From assembly GCA_963422285.2 (NCBI GenBank), contig OY729419.2:1302001-1366000 (forward strand): a DNA stretch of 64,000 nucleotides, written 5' to 3'. Every line of letters begins with the position of its first letter. Positions within the stretch are counted from its first letter, which is position 1. Shown piece by piece: positions 26,700-37,842 of the stretch. Source of the DNA: VXYL01 sp963422285. Lineage in GTDB: Bacteria; Pseudomonadota; Gammaproteobacteria; Pseudomonadales; Azotimanducaceae. Position numbers and translations under genes: made by a program. The notes beneath the pieces were generated by a model. That model saw only the letters and a list, made by a program, of their open reading frames with translations, was not told the DNA's origin and made no database searches.

Positions 26700-28094
26700 T
26701 CAGACGGATTTCCAGCGCGTACCGTCTCGGGTGTCTTCCAGCTCGATGCCTAGGGCGGCGAGTTCGGCGCGGATAGCGTCGGCGCGGGCGTAGTTGCGCC
26801 TCGCTCGAGCTTTGTTGCGCTCGTCGATGAGGCGACGTACCGTCGCCTCATCGACCGCGGCATCGCCTTGGAAATAGGCGGCGGCGTCTTGGGCGAGAAG
26901 GCCAAGCAGGGCTCCGCCGGCGAGCAGCTGCGAACGCAGCTGCTCGGTCTCTTCGGCGTCCTTCGCGCGCTGCACGTCCGCCGCCAGGGCGTGCATGGCC
27001 GCCAGCGCCTTGGGCGTGTTCAGATCGTCGCAGAGGGCATCGAGCACGGCAGGCGGGAACGCGTCGACGGGGGCGTGGGCATAGGCCAGAGAGGTGCCGT
27101 TGGCGCCGTTGTCGGTGTCGCGCAGGGCTTGGTAGAGGGTGTCGAGGCTGGCCTTGGCCTGGGCGAGCAGGCTCTCGCTCCACAGCAGGCGCTGCCGATA
27201 GTGGCCCGAGAGAAGGGCGTAGCGCAGGGTTTCGCCATGGTGGCGTTGGCGCAGTTCGCGGATGGTGACGATGTTGCCGATGCTCTTCGACATTTTCGCA
27301 TCGCCCAGGCTCAGCATGCCGTTGTGCAGCCAATAGCGCACGCTCGCCCGCCCGCCGTTGACGCAGCGGCTTTGGGCGCATTCGTTCTCGTGGTGGGGGA
27401 AGGCGAGGTCGCTGCCGCCGCCGTGGATGTCGATCGCCGGCCCTAGGTGCTTGCGGATCATCGCCGAGCATTCGATGTGCCAGCCAGGACGGCCCCGGCC
27501 CCAGGGACTGTCCCAGCCGGGCAGATCGGGCGTGGACGGCTTCCACAGCACGAAATCCTTGGGGTCCTTCTTGTAGGGCGCCACCTCCACCCGAGCGCCG
27601 GCCAGCATGTCGTCGAGACTGCGTTTGGACAGTGTGCCGTAGTCCGGGTCCGACGGCACGTGGAACAGCACGTGACGGTCCGCTTCGTAGGCGTGGCCGC
27701 TGTCGATCAGCGACTCGATCATGGCGACGATGTCGGCGATGTGCTCGGTGGCCCGGGGCGCCACATCCGGTACCGCGACCCCGAGCCCGGCCATGTCGGC
27801 AGCGTATTCCGCGGCGTAGCGATCCGCCAGTTCCCGAATAGGCTGGCCGCAGGCGAGCGCGGCAGCGTTGATCTTGTCGTCGATGTCGGTGACGTTGCGC
27901 ACGTAGCGCACGTTGGGATAGGCCAGCCGCAGCAGCCGCACCAGCACGTCGAAGGCCACTGCCGGTACCGCGTTGCCGATGTGCGCCAGGTTGTAGACCG
28001 TGGGGCCGCAGACATAGACGCCGACTTGGCCGGGAATCAGCGGTTCGAACGGTTCTTTCTTGCCGGATAGCGTGTTGTGAAGGTGGATGTCCAT
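26700..28094 (-). CDS. cysS: Cysteinyl-tRNA synthetase
   Basis: 464 residues, full length. Class I synthetase charging tRNA-Cys in the cytoplasm. Seen: YVCGPTVYNLAHIGN with the HIGH-type motif (H38) and the zinc Cys in VCGPTVY, RNVTDIDDKI, HIECSAM, HGGGSDLAFPHHENECAQS, and the KMSKS loop AKMSKSIGN. The C-terminal helical domain ends LIDERNKARARRNYARADAIRAELAALGIELEDTRDGTRWK, as in other bacterial CysRS. Essential and intact, unlike many neighbours. Upstream lies pepA on the same strand; downstream, the receptor leader. Confidence 0.97.
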   Translation of the reverse strand: MDIHLHNTLSGKKEPFEPLIPGQVGVYVCGPTVYNLAHIGNAVPAVAFDVLVRLLRLAYPNVRYVRNVTDIDDKINAAALACGQPIRELADRYAAEYAADMAGLGVAVPDVAPRATEHIADIVAMIESLIDSGHAYEADRHVLFHVPSDPDYGTLSKRSLDDMLAGARVEVAPYKKDPKDFVLWKPSTPDLPGWDSPWGRGRPGWHIECSAMIRKHLGPAIDIHGGGSDLAFPHHENECAQSRCVNGGRASVRYWLHNGMLSLGDAKMSKSIGNIVTIRELRQRHHGETLRYALLSGHYRQRLLWSESLLAQAKASLDTLYQALRDTDNGANGTSLAYAHAPVDAFPPAVLDALCDDLNTPKALAAMHALAADVQRAKDAEETEQLRSQLLAGGALLGLLAQDAAAYFQGDAAVDEATVRRLIDERNKARARRNYARADAIRAELAALGIELEDTRDGTRWKSV

Positions 28095-28201
28095 GCCTGC
28101 CTCGGAATCGGATGGCGAAATCGGGGACGGCGCATCCCCGTGCGTTCAGCAGGCGCGACAACAGGCGATGGGCGAAGAGCGGCCGTTCATGGCGGGCGGC
28201 A

Positions 28202-29560
28202 TTATACGCCGAAGCGGGCGGCCAGGTAGCGGTAGACGGCGCGCATGCCCATGGCTTCGCCGCCCTCCGGGCGCGCCGGGCGGGTGCTGGCATTCCAGGC
28301 GAAGATATCGAAGTGCGCCCAGGGCACCTTGCCGGCGAAGCGTTCCAGGAACAATGCCGCGGCGACGGCGCCGGCATAGGACGACGACGGCGCGTTCACC
28401 AGATCCGCCACCTTGCTGTCCAGCAGGTGCCGGTACGGCGCGAACAGCGGCAGGCGCCATACCGGATCCTCGACTTCGGCGGCAGCGGCGGCGATGCCGG
28501 CAGCCAGCTCGTCGTCGTTGGCGAACAGAGCGGGCAGGTCGGGACCCAGCGCCGTGCGCGCGGCACCGGTGAGGGTGGCGAAATCGATCACGAGCGCCGG
28601 CTTCTCTTCCGCAGCCAAAGCCAGGGCGTCGGCCAGCACCAAGCGGCCTTCGGCATCGGTATTGTGGATCTCGACAGTGATGCCCGAGTAGGAACGGATA
28701 ATGTCGCCGGGACGATAGGCGCTGGCGGAGACGGCGTTCTCCACCGCCGGCACCAGCACCCGCAGCGAAACAGGCAGTGTTCGCGCCATGACGAGCTGGG
28801 CGAGGCCAAGGACATGGGCGGCACCGCCCATGTCCTTCTTCATCAGCCGCATGTTCGACGCCGGCTTGAGGTTCAGGCCGCCGCTGTCGAAGCACACGCC
28901 CTTGCCTACCAGCGTCACTTTCGGGTTCCTGCTGTCGCCCCAGCGCAAGTCGATCAGCCGCGGCACCGAAGAACTGGCGCGGCCCACGGCGTGGATGGCG
29001 TTGAACCGTTGGCGCAGCAGCGCATCGCCGGCGATGATTTCGATGGTGGCATCGTGGGCGAGGGCGAGCTTGCGGGCGGCGGCTTCGAGATGCTGGGGCA
29101 GCATGTCCTCCGCCGGCGTGTTCACCAGATCCCGGCATAGCGACACCGCCGCCAGTTCGTCGAGCACACCGCGATCCTCCGGCGCCACAAGCAGTCGGGC
29201 AGGGTGGCGCTTCGGCATTCGGTAGGCATTGAACTGGTATGCGCCCAGGCCCCAGCCCAAGGCCAGCCGGTAGCGGTCGGCGGCAGCGGCGTTCGCCAGT
29301 CGGTAGTCGCCTTCGGGCAGCTGCAAGGCCAGTGCGCCCAGGCTTTCGATGCCAGCGCGTTCGCCGAGGCCGGCCACCAAGCGCACCGGCAGGCCGTCTG
29401 CGCCGGGGAGACGCACGGTCTCGTTGGCGTTGGCCTGGAATCCGGCAGCGTCCAGCCAAGCGCGGATGCGGGCGTCCTGGGATTGCCGCCATGCTGCCAG
29501 GGAAGATTTCGCCACCACATGGATGGGCGTCGCCTGGCGGCCGTCGTCGAGGATCGTCAT
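28202..29560 (-). CDS. Leucyl aminopeptidase (M17 family)
   Basis: 452 residues. Cytoplasmic dizinc exopeptidase releasing N-terminal residues. The C-terminal catalytic domain has VGKGVCFDSGGLNLKPASNMRLMKKDMGG (metal and catalytic Lys), and the M17 signature NTDAEGRLVLADAL. The N-terminal domain is short and divergent, as in the PepB-like branch. Its ATG overlaps the stop of lipA (ATGA, 29557-29560), so the two are translationally coupled, an unusual pairing. There is no sign of damage. Activity is near certain; which peptides it prefers is not readable. Confidence 0.93.
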   Translation of the reverse strand: MTILDDGRQATPIHVVAKSSLAAWRQSQDARIRAWLDAAGFQANANETVRLPGADGLPVRLVAGLGERAGIESLGALALQLPEGDYRLANAAAADRYRLALGWGLGAYQFNAYRMPKRHPARLLVAPEDRGVLDELAAVSLCRDLVNTPAEDMLPQHLEAAARKLALAHDATIEIIAGDALLRQRFNAIHAVGRASSSVPRLIDLRWGDSRNPKVTLVGKGVCFDSGGLNLKPASNMRLMKKDMGGAAHVLGLAQLVMARTLPVSLRVLVPAVENAVSASAYRPGDIIRSYSGITVEIHNTDAEGRLVLADALALAAEEKPALVIDFATLTGAARTALGPDLPALFANDDELAAGIAAAAAEVEDPVWRLPLFAPYRHLLDSKVADLVNAPSSSYAGAVAAALFLERFAGKVPWAHFDIFAWNASTRPARPEGGEAMGMRAVYRYLAARFGV

Positions 29561-30579
29561 GGCTGCTGCGCCGCTCGCGCCAGTTCATCCGCTCGGTAGC
29601 TCGATCGCACCAGCGGCCCGGCAGCCACTTCTTGAAAGCCGGCGTCCAGTCCCCATTGCCGATAGTCGTCGAACTGTTCGGGCCGCACCCAACGCGCCAC
29701 CGGCAGATGGTTGCGCGTGGGTTGCAGATATTGGCCGAGGGTGAGCAGATCGACGCCGCTGGCGCGCAGATCCGCCATTGCCTCGCGGATCTCCGCCTCG
29801 GTTTCGCCGAGGCCCAACATCAGGCTGCTCTTGGCGAGCACGTCGGCGCAGCCCTTGGCATGGGCCAGCACATCAAGGGTCTGCTGATAGTCGGCGCGCG
29901 GATCCCGCACCATGCGGGTGAGGCGACGCACGGTCTCCAGGTTCTGCGCGAAGACATCGATGCCCGCTGTCGCTACCGTGGCCACTGCCTCATGGTCGCC
30001 CTGGAAGTCCGGCGTCAGCGCTTCGACCGTAACTCCTGGGCAGCGCCTTTTGATGGCGCGGATGCAGGCCGCGTAGTGGGCGGCACCGCCATCGGCCAGA
30101 TCGTCCCGGTCCACCGAGGTCAGTACGACGTACTCGAGCCTCATCCGATGCACCGACTCGGCGGCGTTGGCCGGCTCGTCGGCATCCAGCCAACCCTGGG
30201 GATTGCCGGTATCCACGGCGCAGAAGCGACAGGCCCGCGTACACACGCTGCCCATCAGCATGAGGGTAGCCGTGCCGGCGCTCCAGCACTCGCCGATGTT
30301 CGGGCAGTGCGACTCCTCGCAGACCGTGGCGAGGCCGTGCTCGCGCACCGCCCGTCGCACTGCCGCGTAACGGCCGTCGCCGCCGATCCGCACCCGCAGC
30401 CAAGGCGGCTTGGGCCGGCGGTCGGGCGTGTCGAGATGAGCGACCTTGATGCCGTCCTTGATGGCGCTGAACCCCTGCGCCGTGCGGTACTTGCGTCCGC
30501 TGGCGCGCCCGACACGAACCGGCTCCTCGTCCGCGACAGGCGCTTCGCCCGGCGACGGCGATTCGGCGTTAGCCGGCAT
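29557..30579 (-). CDS. lipA: Lipoyl synthase
   Basis: 340 residues from the ATG at 30579; a 5' in-frame ATG at 30636 exists, but a TACAAT -10-like box lies between them (30620-30625), favouring the shorter form. Radical-SAM enzyme inserting two sulfurs into octanoyl-lipoyl domains. Both clusters are visible: the auxiliary C-x4-C-x5-C (CEESHCPNIGEC) and the radical-SAM C-x3-C-x2-C (CTRACRFC), plus the C-terminal RSSY that supplies the auxiliary cluster Ser. No lipB lies adjacent, so octanoyl transfer must be encoded elsewhere. Coupled to pepA downstream. Confidence 0.96.
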   Translation of the reverse strand: MPANAESPSPGEAPVADEEPVRVGRASGRKYRTAQGFSAIKDGIKVAHLDTPDRRPKPPWLRVRIGGDGRYAAVRRAVREHGLATVCEESHCPNIGECWSAGTATLMLMGSVCTRACRFCAVDTGNPQGWLDADEPANAAESVHRMRLEYVVLTSVDRDDLADGGAAHYAACIRAIKRRCPGVTVEALTPDFQGDHEAVATVATAGIDVFAQNLETVRRLTRMVRDPRADYQQTLDVLAHAKGCADVLAKSSLMLGLGETEAEIREAMADLRASGVDLLTLGQYLQPTRNHLPVARWVRPEQFDDYRQWGLDAGFQEVAAGPLVRSSYRADELARAAQQP

Positions 30580-30647
30580 GGCGGGACGGCGGCGCAGCGG
30601 TTGCGTCTTGCATGGCGGGATTGTACCCGCTTGCATCCTGCGCAGGG

Positions 30648-31817
30648 CTACGTCGGTGTATGGCCGGCGCTCTCGTTCTCGAGCAGGCAGTGCATCAGGC
30701 TGGGGATGCCGGGCACATAGGCGCCGAGCCCTTTTTCGGTGCGCTGGCCTCGCGGCGCCCAGAAGTAGCCTTCGTCCTGCAGCGCTTGGCGTATGTTGTC
30801 GACGTGCGCCTTATCTCCTGCCCCGACCGGCCGCTCCCGCCCCAGAGCTTCGGCAATGGCCCCATCAGCCTCCGCTCTGGTCAGCGCCGTTGTCTTTTGG
30901 TATGCGCGAGCGATGGCGACCGCTGCCTGTTTCAGGTTCCTGGCCTCCAGTTCTTCTTGCCTGCCCTGGTAGAAGACATCTTTTCGCTCTCTCACCTGTT
31001 CCCGCGCTTGAGCGATGTCTTCGGCGTCGGTCAGCGGGCGCTCCTCGCCGCAGGGCAGAGACTTCCACAAGGCGTCTCCCCATATCTGTACGAAGTAGGG
31101 ATACCCCTGGCTGTCCTCGGCGATTTCTTCCAGCAAGTGTTCCGCGATGCGCCAGCCCTGCTCTTCGAACGGCCTTCGCAGCGCCTCCTTCGCTTCCTCC
31201 TTGCCCAGCAGATGCAGCGGCTGGATCAGGCTCCGTTCCACGAACGTCGCTTCCATGCTGCGCAGATGCGACAGCATATCCGGGGTTCCTGCCAACGTAA
31301 GCAGCAGCGGACGGTTTCGTCGCCCGATTTCCTGCCCTGCCGACAGCAGCCGAGCGCCCACCTTCGGATTCAGGCGGTGGACTTCGTCGATGAAGATCGC
31401 CAGCGGCTGTTCGGTTGCCCGCTCCAGCGCATGGAGCAGGCGGTCTGCGTCTCTGGGCTGGCGCTGGATCGTCGCGCCGACGCCGAATACATTGATTTTC
31501 ACGCCGCCGATCTGCCAGCCGAGTCTGTACCGCCGGAGTTCGCGGATCAGAGACTCGACATCGTCGATTTCCGCCGACGTGGTGGCCAGCGTTCGGATGT
31601 TCATCCGTCCAGCTTCCTGTTCGATTTTGGTCAGCAGACAGGTTTTGCCGTTTCCCCGCGGTCCGTAGACGATCCAGTCGCTGGCCGGCGCTTGCCCGGC
31701 TTGCAGTGTTCGCAGCATCTCGCTGGCGGCGGCCACTTCCTCCTTCCGCCCGGAAAAATAAGATGGCATCACGCCTTGTCCGGGTCGAAACGGGTTCCTT
31801 GGCTGCTCGCGTTCCAT
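30648..31817 (-). CDS. AAA/STAND-type ATPase of unknown role
   Basis: 389 residues. Walker A YGPRGNGKT (51-59), Walker B LAIFIDEVHRLN (139-150), a sensor-1-like LLLTLAGTPDMLSHL, and a following helical lid with GYPYFVQIWGDALW, typical of the Orc1/Cdc6-like or AAA_16 group of bacterial ATPases. The N-terminus YFSGRKEEVAAASEML is the usual lead-in (SGR.EE). The C-terminal third is Arg/Glu-rich and helical and carries a winged-helix-like end (ALQDEGYFWAPRG). No partner gene is visible: it sits between lipA and asnS, 64 bp from asnS. It may be a regulator or a solitary defence ATPase; I cannot say which. Confidence 0.75.
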   Translation of the reverse strand: MEREQPRNPFRPGQGVMPSYFSGRKEEVAAASEMLRTLQAGQAPASDWIVYGPRGNGKTCLLTKIEQEAGRMNIRTLATTSAEIDDVESLIRELRRYRLGWQIGGVKINVFGVGATIQRQPRDADRLLHALERATEQPLAIFIDEVHRLNPKVGARLLSAGQEIGRRNRPLLLTLAGTPDMLSHLRSMEATFVERSLIQPLHLLGKEEAKEALRRPFEEQGWRIAEHLLEEIAEDSQGYPYFVQIWGDALWKSLPCGEERPLTDAEDIAQAREQVRERKDVFYQGRQEELEARNLKQAAVAIARAYQKTTALTRAEADGAIAEALGRERPVGAGDKAHVDNIRQALQDEGYFWAPRGQRTEKGLGAYVPGIPSLMHCLLENESAGHTPT

Positions 31818-31881
31818 ACTGTCTTCTTCGTCGCCTTATCGTCCAGTGGTGGAGGTCGCTGGGCTGGGGACGGTGCGTTCT

Positions 31882-33249
<1,368 letters not shown>

Positions 33250-33265
33250 GGGCATACTGTAAACC

Positions 33266-34060
33266 ATGACGCGTTGGATTGCGGTTGCGGGCATCGTCCT
33301 TGGCAGCGTGGTGTTCGTCGCCCTGGCGTACTGGCAGCTATGCCCGGTCCGGCCCATCGAGATCGAACGCGCCGAGCCGGAAGCGCCCCTCGCGATCGAG
33401 GAGCCAGCTGCTGTCGAACCGGTGCTGCCGCCAGTCGAAGCGCCGGACGTTGCCGAGACTGCGCCTGAACCGCGGGCGATCAGGGAACGGATCGAACTGC
33501 CGCCCTTGGCGGACAGCGACGCCTTCGTGCGGGAGCAGGCGGGCGAGGACCTCGCCCGCCTTCTCCCGATATGGCTTGCCGAGAAAGATCTCGTCCGCGG
33601 CGCCGTCGCCCTGCTCGACCACGGCCGCAGCGGCGCCGTGCCGGAACCGCTGATCGCGTTCATCGGCATGCCAGGGCGGTTCGCCGTTCGCCGGGTCGGC
33701 GAACGCATAGTGATGGATTCGCGTCCTACGCTCGCTACGACGACAGGGTCGAAGCAGCGCCGAGCGTGCCGCCAGCACGAATGGCGGCACTGATCGATCT
33801 GTTCGAGCCGCTGATCCTCGAAGCGCTGGCCGAACTCGGCATCGACGAGACGACCGTGCGCGCCCGTGCTGGACGCCGCCATCGACGAGATTCTTGCTAC
33901 GCCGCAGCTGGTGGAGCTGGTGCGGCCAAAGGTTCTCTGCGAGTTCGCCGACCCGGCGCTGGAAGGGCGTTCGGCGTTGCAGAAGCAGCTGCGCATGGGG
34001 CCGGACAACGTCGGCAGGATTCAGGCCGACGCCCGAGTGTTGCGCCGGGAACCAGGCTGA
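33266..34060 (+). pseudogene. DUF3014 membrane-anchored protein, frameshifted
   Basis: An ATG at 33266 opens MTRWIAVAGIVLGSVVFVALAYWQL, an N-terminal anchor, then a Pro/Glu-rich linker and the DUF3014 domain (IELPPLADSDAFVREQ...IWLAEKDLVRGAVALLDHGRSG). The frame is lost near 33720, and SYARYDDRVEA...LIDLFEPLILEALAELGIDE follows in another frame. A second shift near 33865 leads to VLDAAIDEILATPQLVELVRP...DPALEGRSALQKQLRMGPDNVGRIQADARVLR, the family C-terminus, ending at 34060. The parts are conserved, so decay is recent or the shifts are assembly errors. The family is exported and of unknown role. Confidence 0.72.
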
Positions 34061-34139
34061 ACTTCGAGACAGGTTCGTCGCTGCCCCCCCCCTTGATTTT
34101 CGCGATCACTGTAAAAAACCGCCGCGGCGCTGCTGGGAA

Positions 34140-34640
34140 CGCTGCAATGGAAATGCTCCTCGTATCGAAACCGCCAATCGCGGCAAGCATCAGGCATTGC
34201 TGCGAGCCATCCAGCGCGGCCAGCAGTTCGGTTGGCAGCCGAAAGGCGCCGAGATCGACCGGCGATCTTCACCGAACGCATCAAAATCCTGGGCTGGCTG
34301 AAAAGCCATCTGCAAGCGCACCTCAAGCTTCGCGACGATCAGACCGACATCCTGCACGGCAACATGACCGACATCGATCAGCAGCGCGTGGTTGACGACT
34401 TCGGCAACGCCAAACGCGCCCTGCGCGCCTCTTGATCTGTTCGGACGAGGCGTCCGAGGGCACCAACCTGCGCTACTGCTGCCGTCGGCTCATCCATTTC
34501 TTCTACATGTCGTGGTCGCTGACGGCGCCCAGCGCAATGGCCGCCGGGAACGCGCCGCGTAGATCGTCTATCTGGTGACGGAGAGCGCAAACGGAACCAT
34601 CCGCGGCGATGCGCGCATCCCGGAGATTCTGCCGCCAGCA
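34140..34640 (+). pseudogene. Remnant of an SF2 helicase C-terminal domain
   Basis: GKHQALLRAIQRG in one frame, then IFTERIKILGWLKSHLQAHLKLRDDQTDILHGNMTDIDQQRVVDDFG in the next, then LICSDEASEGTNLRYCCRRLIHF, then IVYLVTESANGTIRGDARI. This order matches the second RecA domain of RapA/SNF2-like helicases (motif V S.VASEG.NL, then the usual bridging block, here deleted, and RIVYLVTE). At least three shifts plus a missing motif VI region. The N-terminal ATPase core is gone. It lies immediately downstream of the DUF3014 gene and is surely inactive. Confidence 0.65.
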
Positions 34641-35505
34641 GGGGCAGCGATCGGCGCCGTCGGCAGCGTCAGGATGCACGGCCCTGCCAGGTTTCGATGC
34701 TCTCCGGGAGCGGCACCCTGGCTCGCAGCCCCATGATGGATATCCCGCGGATCGGCGCTGTCGGCTCGGCTCGTTGCACCCACGTGCCGGCCCACCAGGA
34801 GAACTGGCGCGGCATAGCGGCATTCCCGGCGTACAGACCGAGGAACTGCTCGGACGACAGACTCCATTGGCGAACGAACCGGGCGTGAAGGCAGCCGGCG
34901 CAAACCCCAGAAGGCCGCCAACCAAGCCCTGCTTTCGCTAGCCGCATCCGGCCGGGCGATGATGCACCAGCCCTTGGCGAGCAGCAGGGACGACGTGCCG
35001 GTCGCACGTCCCTGGAGCGGCGGATGGCGACGACTCCGTGCGCCGGCAGAAGACCCAAGGCGTCGAGGGCATCGGCGAGTTTTTTCCGAAGGGGAGCTGC
35101 ATACAACAACCCTAGGAGCTGTAACTAATAGTTGTGCCTTGGAAATTACAATATATATCGTGATATCGTGCCTTTGATTCTGAAGCATATAGCTCCCTTC
35201 CGAAGGCGTGGCCATGGCGACTGGTCCTTGTCCTGTGCTTCAATGCCCAGCTTTCCCATTGTTCCTGTTCCAACCTTCAGGGGGGATGCCGCGCACCGCA
35301 GCCGCGCCGGCATGTTGGGCTGCAGCCATAGCAGCGAACCCCGCGCAAGCCGCCGAAGCCAAGCCGGGGCGAATGCCGGCAGCTTGGTCTTTCGTTGGAT
35401 GACGCCCTTTCCTCGGGCTCGTGTCCTATTGGGCAAGACCGCGGGTTCGCGGACGGTGCTCAGGCTGCTATGCTCGCAATCTACGCGGACTGATCCACCA
35501 ACCCC
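34641..35505. other. Gene-poor stretch with an AT-rich island
   Basis: 865 bp. On the minus strand a Trp-rich frame (34669-35109, ending WQGRAS) stays open but I cannot assign it. Around 35105-35185 the DNA becomes AT-rich with overlapping short palindromes (atatatcgtgatatcg), unlike its surroundings. No start or ribosome-binding site nearby commends a gene. It is probably further decayed DNA. Confidence 0.4.
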
Positions 35506-36570
35506 ATGCCTGAACTGCATGCCGGTCGGCTCTCGGACGACCAGAAACGCGATCTCAAGCGCGACCGCTTCGTCGTGCTGAAGAACGCCGTTGCGCGCAC
35601 CGTGACCAGGCGCGCCAAGGCGGTCGTCCACCAGCACCCGACCCGCATCGTCCACGGCGACGATCCGGCCATCGACGGGTTCTACAACGAATCGCCGCTG
35701 CGGGAGATTGCGACCGAGGCCATGGCCCCCATACGGCACCGATCAACGCCCAGGTCGCGGTTGCGCTGCCTCGCTTCGCTGATGCGGCGGTGCGTAGCAA
35801 AGCCGCTGCGCAGTACGCGCCCCGGGTCCATGTCGATGGCGGCGGGGCGGGGCTCTGTCCGATCAAGCGCAGTGACATCCTCGCCTCGGGCGAGACTCTT
35901 GAAGCCTGGGGCAGCAATGGCGATCCCAAGTCCAGGGGTCCCGCTGGCGGCACCCCGCTGTGGCAGGATCGCGAGCGCACCTTGGCCATCGGCAGCTGCA
36001 CGGCCTTGGTGGGTGTATGTCTGAACGACCAGCTGCGGCCTGGAAAGGGGCAGTTCTCCGTGCGCCGTGGTATGCACGAGGCGGTGGAGGCATTCTTTCG
36101 GATTCAACGGGACAAAGGCGGTCCCCTTGGCGGCGGGCCGGACTGGCCGCGGCTGATTCCCGCCGGCGAAGACGGAGCCTATGCCGGCATCATGCCCCAA
36201 GCCATGGAGGCAGCCTCCCCCGAGACCCGGTTCGAGCAAGACGGCTGGCCGTGGTCCGAGTTGACGCCCGTGTTGATGGAGGAAAGCGAAGCGGTGATCG
36301 CGCTGCATTCGCTGCCGCACACCGCGACGCCGAACCTGAGCGACGATCCACGCATGAACGTGTTTTTTCAGGATTCGCCGCTTCCGCCCCGGCAATCCCT
36401 ACGAAGGCGACAAGCGGGTTGGCTGGGGCGTTTCCGACCATCCGGGTCGAGCGCTCAATAGAGACTTTCTGGACTATCCGGACGACTACGATCCGCTCGA
36501 GACTTCCATCGAAAAGCTATGCGACCACTGGAGCGAATGGGACGGCATGTGGCACATCGTTGCCTCGTAG
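35506..36570 (+). pseudogene. Phytanoyl-CoA dioxygenase-like gene, frameshifted
   Basis: Starts MPELHAGRLSDDQKRDLKRDRFVVLKNAV and keeps the PhyH pattern. It shifts near 35728 into APINAQVAVALPRFADAA and YAPRVHVDGGG, with the iron-binding H-x-D, and continues to EAVIALHSLPHTATPNLSDDPRMNVFF with the distal His and Arg. It shifts again at a run of six T (36363-36368) into GNPYEGDKRVGWGVSDHPGRALNRDFLDYPDDYDP...KLCDHWSEWDGM and stops at 36570. It is a paralog of the intact gene at 4959-6098. The iron-site residues are all present, so the gene was functional until recently, or the shifts are sequencing artefacts. Confidence 0.75.
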
Positions 36571-36648
36571 CACCCGCAGGGAGGCCGTAGACAAGCCCGC
36601 GATGGCGCATGTGCGAGAACCGAGGCGAACGACAAAGGCCGCGAAATC

Positions 36649-37842
36649 ATGAGGGCGACGAAGCGAGACTTGGAATCCAGGAAGACGCGGCAGGATAGGA
36701 GTTCGTCCACCTCCGGCAGCCTACCGGTGGCGGCCGACAAGGACGAAGCCCTTGCGTACTTGCGCGACGAGAATGCGCGGCTGCGAGCGGAACTGGCGCA
36801 GTTGCGGGCGTATCGGAACGCGCCGCCGGCCGCCACCGCGTGGGAAACCGAGATGCGTCGCGGCATCGTCTACGCCGACGGCCGCTCACCCACCAGTTCC
36901 CTGTCCGCCGGCAGGCTGCTCAAGCAGCTGTCCGGCTTGTCCAAGGAGCGCATGAAAGCCGGACGCATCCGCAATAGCAGCGATTTCGACTACTTGCCGA
37001 AGCCCAGCAGCGACGAGGCACGGCTCGAGGCCGACTTCGTTCGCTGGGGCTACTGTCTGGTCGAGGACGCGATGTCGCCGCAGCAGGTGCAGGCGCAGGG
37101 GGACCGGCTGGTGGACCAAGCCGCCGCGGAGCGGCGTCTGGACGTGGCGATCATGACCAGCGCCAACGATAGCGCCCAGCTGGTGAGCAACCTGGTACTC
37201 AAAGGGGCCGTGTTCCGCGACGCGGTGGAGTTCAAGGAGTCGTCCGCCCAGCAAGGCCCTCTCGTGGACCGCCTGCTCGCCAAGGCGATGGGCGAAGGCT
37301 TCGGCCTCGGCTGCGCCCACGGCTCCATCGTCCACATGGGAGGGGGCCTGCAGGAGTTGCATGTGGACCAGGGCGGCATGCCGCTGCCCTACCCGCCGTT
37401 CCCGTTCGGATCCCTCATCATCTGGTGCCTTACCGAGTTCAACTTGGCCAACGGCGGCACCTACGTCGTGCCCGGGTCGCATCGCACCGCCAGCGGCGCA
37501 GCCTGCTTCCACGACGGTGCCGACCTGCTGCGGCTGGTGGACGGCGAACCCGGCTTGGTGGCTGTCTGCGCACCGCCGGGAACATGCATCCTCACCGATA
37601 CGCGCATTCTGCACTGCGGGGGACGGCGCCTCGCTTCAGGCACCCGCTACGCCATGCGCTGCCACTACAATCGGCACTACATCAGGGCCCTGCACGAACA
37701 GTCCAGCGCCAACCTGCATGTGCCCGACGACGTCTACGAACTGCTGTCGCCGCGGCTGAAGAAGATGATGGGCATCACCGTCAACGATCACGAACCCATC
37801 GGCGAGCTCTCGTCCGAGGCGATTTCCGATTCGACGCGCTGA
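36649..37842 (+). CDS. Phytanoyl-CoA dioxygenase family protein with N-terminal coiled-coil
   Basis: 397 residues, intact. Residues about 28-53 (KDEALAYLRDENARLRAELA) form a heptad-type coiled coil, which is unusual for PhyH proteins. The oxygenase domain has H238-V-D240 (ELHVDQGG), the LTEFNLANGGTYVVPGSHR block, and the distal site ILHCGGRRLASGTRYAMRC. An Fe(II)/2-oxoglutarate hydroxylase with unknown substrate. It follows the broken PhyH gene by 78 bp on the same strand and once formed a pair with it. The coiled coil suggests a dimer or a scaffold partner. Confidence 0.84.
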   Translation: MRATKRDLESRKTRQDRSSSTSGSLPVAADKDEALAYLRDENARLRAELAQLRAYRNAPPAATAWETEMRRGIVYADGRSPTSSLSAGRLLKQLSGLSKERMKAGRIRNSSDFDYLPKPSSDEARLEADFVRWGYCLVEDAMSPQQVQAQGDRLVDQAAAERRLDVAIMTSANDSAQLVSNLVLKGAVFRDAVEFKESSAQQGPLVDRLLAKAMGEGFGLGCAHGSIVHMGGGLQELHVDQGGMPLPYPPFPFGSLIIWCLTEFNLANGGTYVVPGSHRTASGAACFHDGADLLRLVDGEPGLVAVCAPPGTCILTDTRILHCGGRRLASGTRYAMRCHYNRHYIRALHEQSSANLHVPDDVYELLSPRLKKMMGITVNDHEPIGELSSEAISDSTR

